From Bacillus sp. SA1-12 (lineage in GTDB: Bacteria; Bacillota; Bacilli; Bacillales; Bacillaceae), in NCBI RefSeq assembly GCF_000981385.1, contig NZ_LATZ01000119.1, forward strand, positions 1 through 64,000: a stretch of DNA of 64,000 nucleotides, written 5' to 3'. Each line of letters begins with the position of its first letter. Positions within the stretch are counted from its first letter, which is position 1. The position numbers were made by a program, and so were the translations under genes. Of this stretch, positions 63,204-64,000 are shown piece after piece. Under the pieces are notes generated by a model. It did no database searches. It was not told the DNA's origin and was given only the letters and a program-made list of their open reading frames with translations.

Positions 63204-64000
63204 TTGAAAAAGATCACTATAATCATATTTTCAATCTTTCTTGTAATTGTTGGCGGATGCTCCAATAATAGTACATCAAGTGAAGCTGATGTAAATAATA
63301 ACTCAGAAAGTGAAAAGGGGCTTACAGGATATCAGGTATCGAAAGAACCTGTTGATATGAAAATTCACCTACACCATTTTGATGGCCAGGTTATTTTTAA
63401 TGATGATTGGACGACTTTTAAGAAGGCCGCTGAATTAACAAATGTCAGCTTAAAAGGAGTGGCTCCAAAGACATCTACGGACAGTCAGGAAGCTTTTAAC
63501 CTGATGATTGCTTCTGGTGAAATACCAGATTTTGTCCAGGGTACTAAGGCGGATTTAATGAAGTATGGGAAAGAAGGAGCATTTCTTCCGCTTAATGATT
63601 TAATTGAAGAGCATGCTCCAAACATTAAAAAATATCTTGATGAGAAGGAAGGCTTAGCAGAATATGCAACAGCATCAGATGGAAATCTTTATTTTGTTCC
63701 CTTCATTGCAGATGGTGAGGCTCAGAAAGGTTGGTTTGTCAGACAAGATTGGCTGGATAAACTCGGGCTTAAAGCACCGCAAACAACAGATGAACTATAT
63801 GAAGTGTTAAAAGCGTTCAAAGAAAGGGATCCAAATGGGAACGGCAAACAAGATGAAATTCCATATTTTTCAAGGATATCGGAAAGTTTGGGAGAACTCA
63901 CAATATTATGGGGAGCTCGCAATGACCTCTTTTTAGATGGCGATAAAATTAAATACGGCCCATATGAAGATAAGTATGGCACTGCTCTATCAGAATTAGC
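63204..64000 (+). CDS. Second solute-binding lipoprotein, cut by the window end
   Basis: Partial; the start and 265 codons are visible. TTG 63204 has AAGGAGGAG just upstream. The signal peptide MKKITIIIFSIFLVIVGG runs into a lipobox ending GGC (Cys19). Next comes a Ser/Asn-rich linker and an SBP domain with PVDMKIHLHHFDG, QEAFNLMIASGEIPDFV, GWFVRQDWLDKLGLKAPQT and DPNGNGKQDEIPY (calcium-loop-like). It belongs to the same LplA/YtcQ group as the lipoprotein at 43.6 kb, but gene order is regulator-permease-permease-receptor, the reverse of the first set. Confidence 0.9.
   Translation, partial: MKKITIIIFSIFLVIVGGCSNNSTSSEADVNNNSESEKGLTGYQVSKEPVDMKIHLHHFDGQVIFNDDWTTFKKAAELTNVSLKGVAPKTSTDSQEAFNLMIASGEIPDFVQGTKADLMKYGKEGAFLPLNDLIEEHAPNIKKYLDEKEGLAEYATASDGNLYFVPFIADGEAQKGWFVRQDWLDKLGLKAPQTTDELYEVLKAFKERDPNGNGKQDEIPYFSRISESLGELTILWGARNDLFLDGDKIKYGPYEDKYGTALSEL

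Overview
The window is chromosomal DNA of a low-GC, endospore-forming Bacillaceae bacterium. Evidence: strong AGGAGG-type ribosome binding sites with frequent TTG/GTG starts, SASP genes (alpha/beta type and SspH type), the sporulation diadenylate cyclase CdaS, a sporulenol-type squalene-hopene cyclase, and gene order matching the Bacillus subtilis yojI-cdaS-cwlS-yojN-yojO-odhA-odhB-sodF-sqhC block. The genus cannot be fixed by eye. No rRNA, tRNA, CRISPR or prophage genes were seen.

Layout. 1-0.6 kb: 3' end of an IS1182-type insertion sequence abutting a MATE efflux gene. 0.6-16.2 kb: the conserved core block (MATE transporter, CdaS, LysM/NlpC cell-wall hydrolase, a MoxR ATPase + VWA protein pair, 2-oxoglutarate dehydrogenase E1/E2, SodF, SqhC), with a broken YunG-like gene between sodF and sqhC. 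16.4-33.3 kb: small housekeeping, stress and spore genes (DUF6501, HTH regulator, GNAT, DHH nanoRNase-like, cupredoxin, kinase-like protein, YdjO, SspH, DUF418, SASP, hydrolase, GalM, HelD, GDPD), several of them short genes below 60 codons. 33.7-40.9 kb: gltC divergent from gltAB (glutamate synthase).

41-64 kb: a pectin / rhamnogalacturonan utilisation locus. It holds a cytoplasmic SGNH acetylesterase, an oligogalacturonate lyase, an LplABC/YtcQ-YteP-YtcP-type oligosaccharide ABC importer with a membrane AraC regulator, a polysaccharide deacetylase-like protein without signal peptide, YesL, a secreted PL11 rhamnogalacturonan lyase, a secreted rhamnogalacturonan acetylesterase, and then a second AraC regulator with a second LplBC-type permease pair and a solute-binding lipoprotein cut by the window end. 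Two non-pectin genes (a PAS histidine kinase and a small probable coat protein) sit between the halves. The likely division of labour is: secreted lyase and esterase cut and deacetylate the polymer, the importers take up oligomers, and the cytoplasmic esterase, lyase and deacetylase finish the job; the membrane AraC proteins sense the sugars and cre-like sites suggest CcpA repression.

Unexplained structure worth following: a 210-bp tandem duplication after the rhamnogalacturonan lyase whose first bases recur downstream of gltC; a hairpin burying a Shine-Dalgarno-like sequence between the binding-protein and permease genes; long dyads upstream of odhA, yojN and the cupredoxin gene; a possible small RNA at 20.70-20.81 kb; and degenerate copies of an intergenic repeat.
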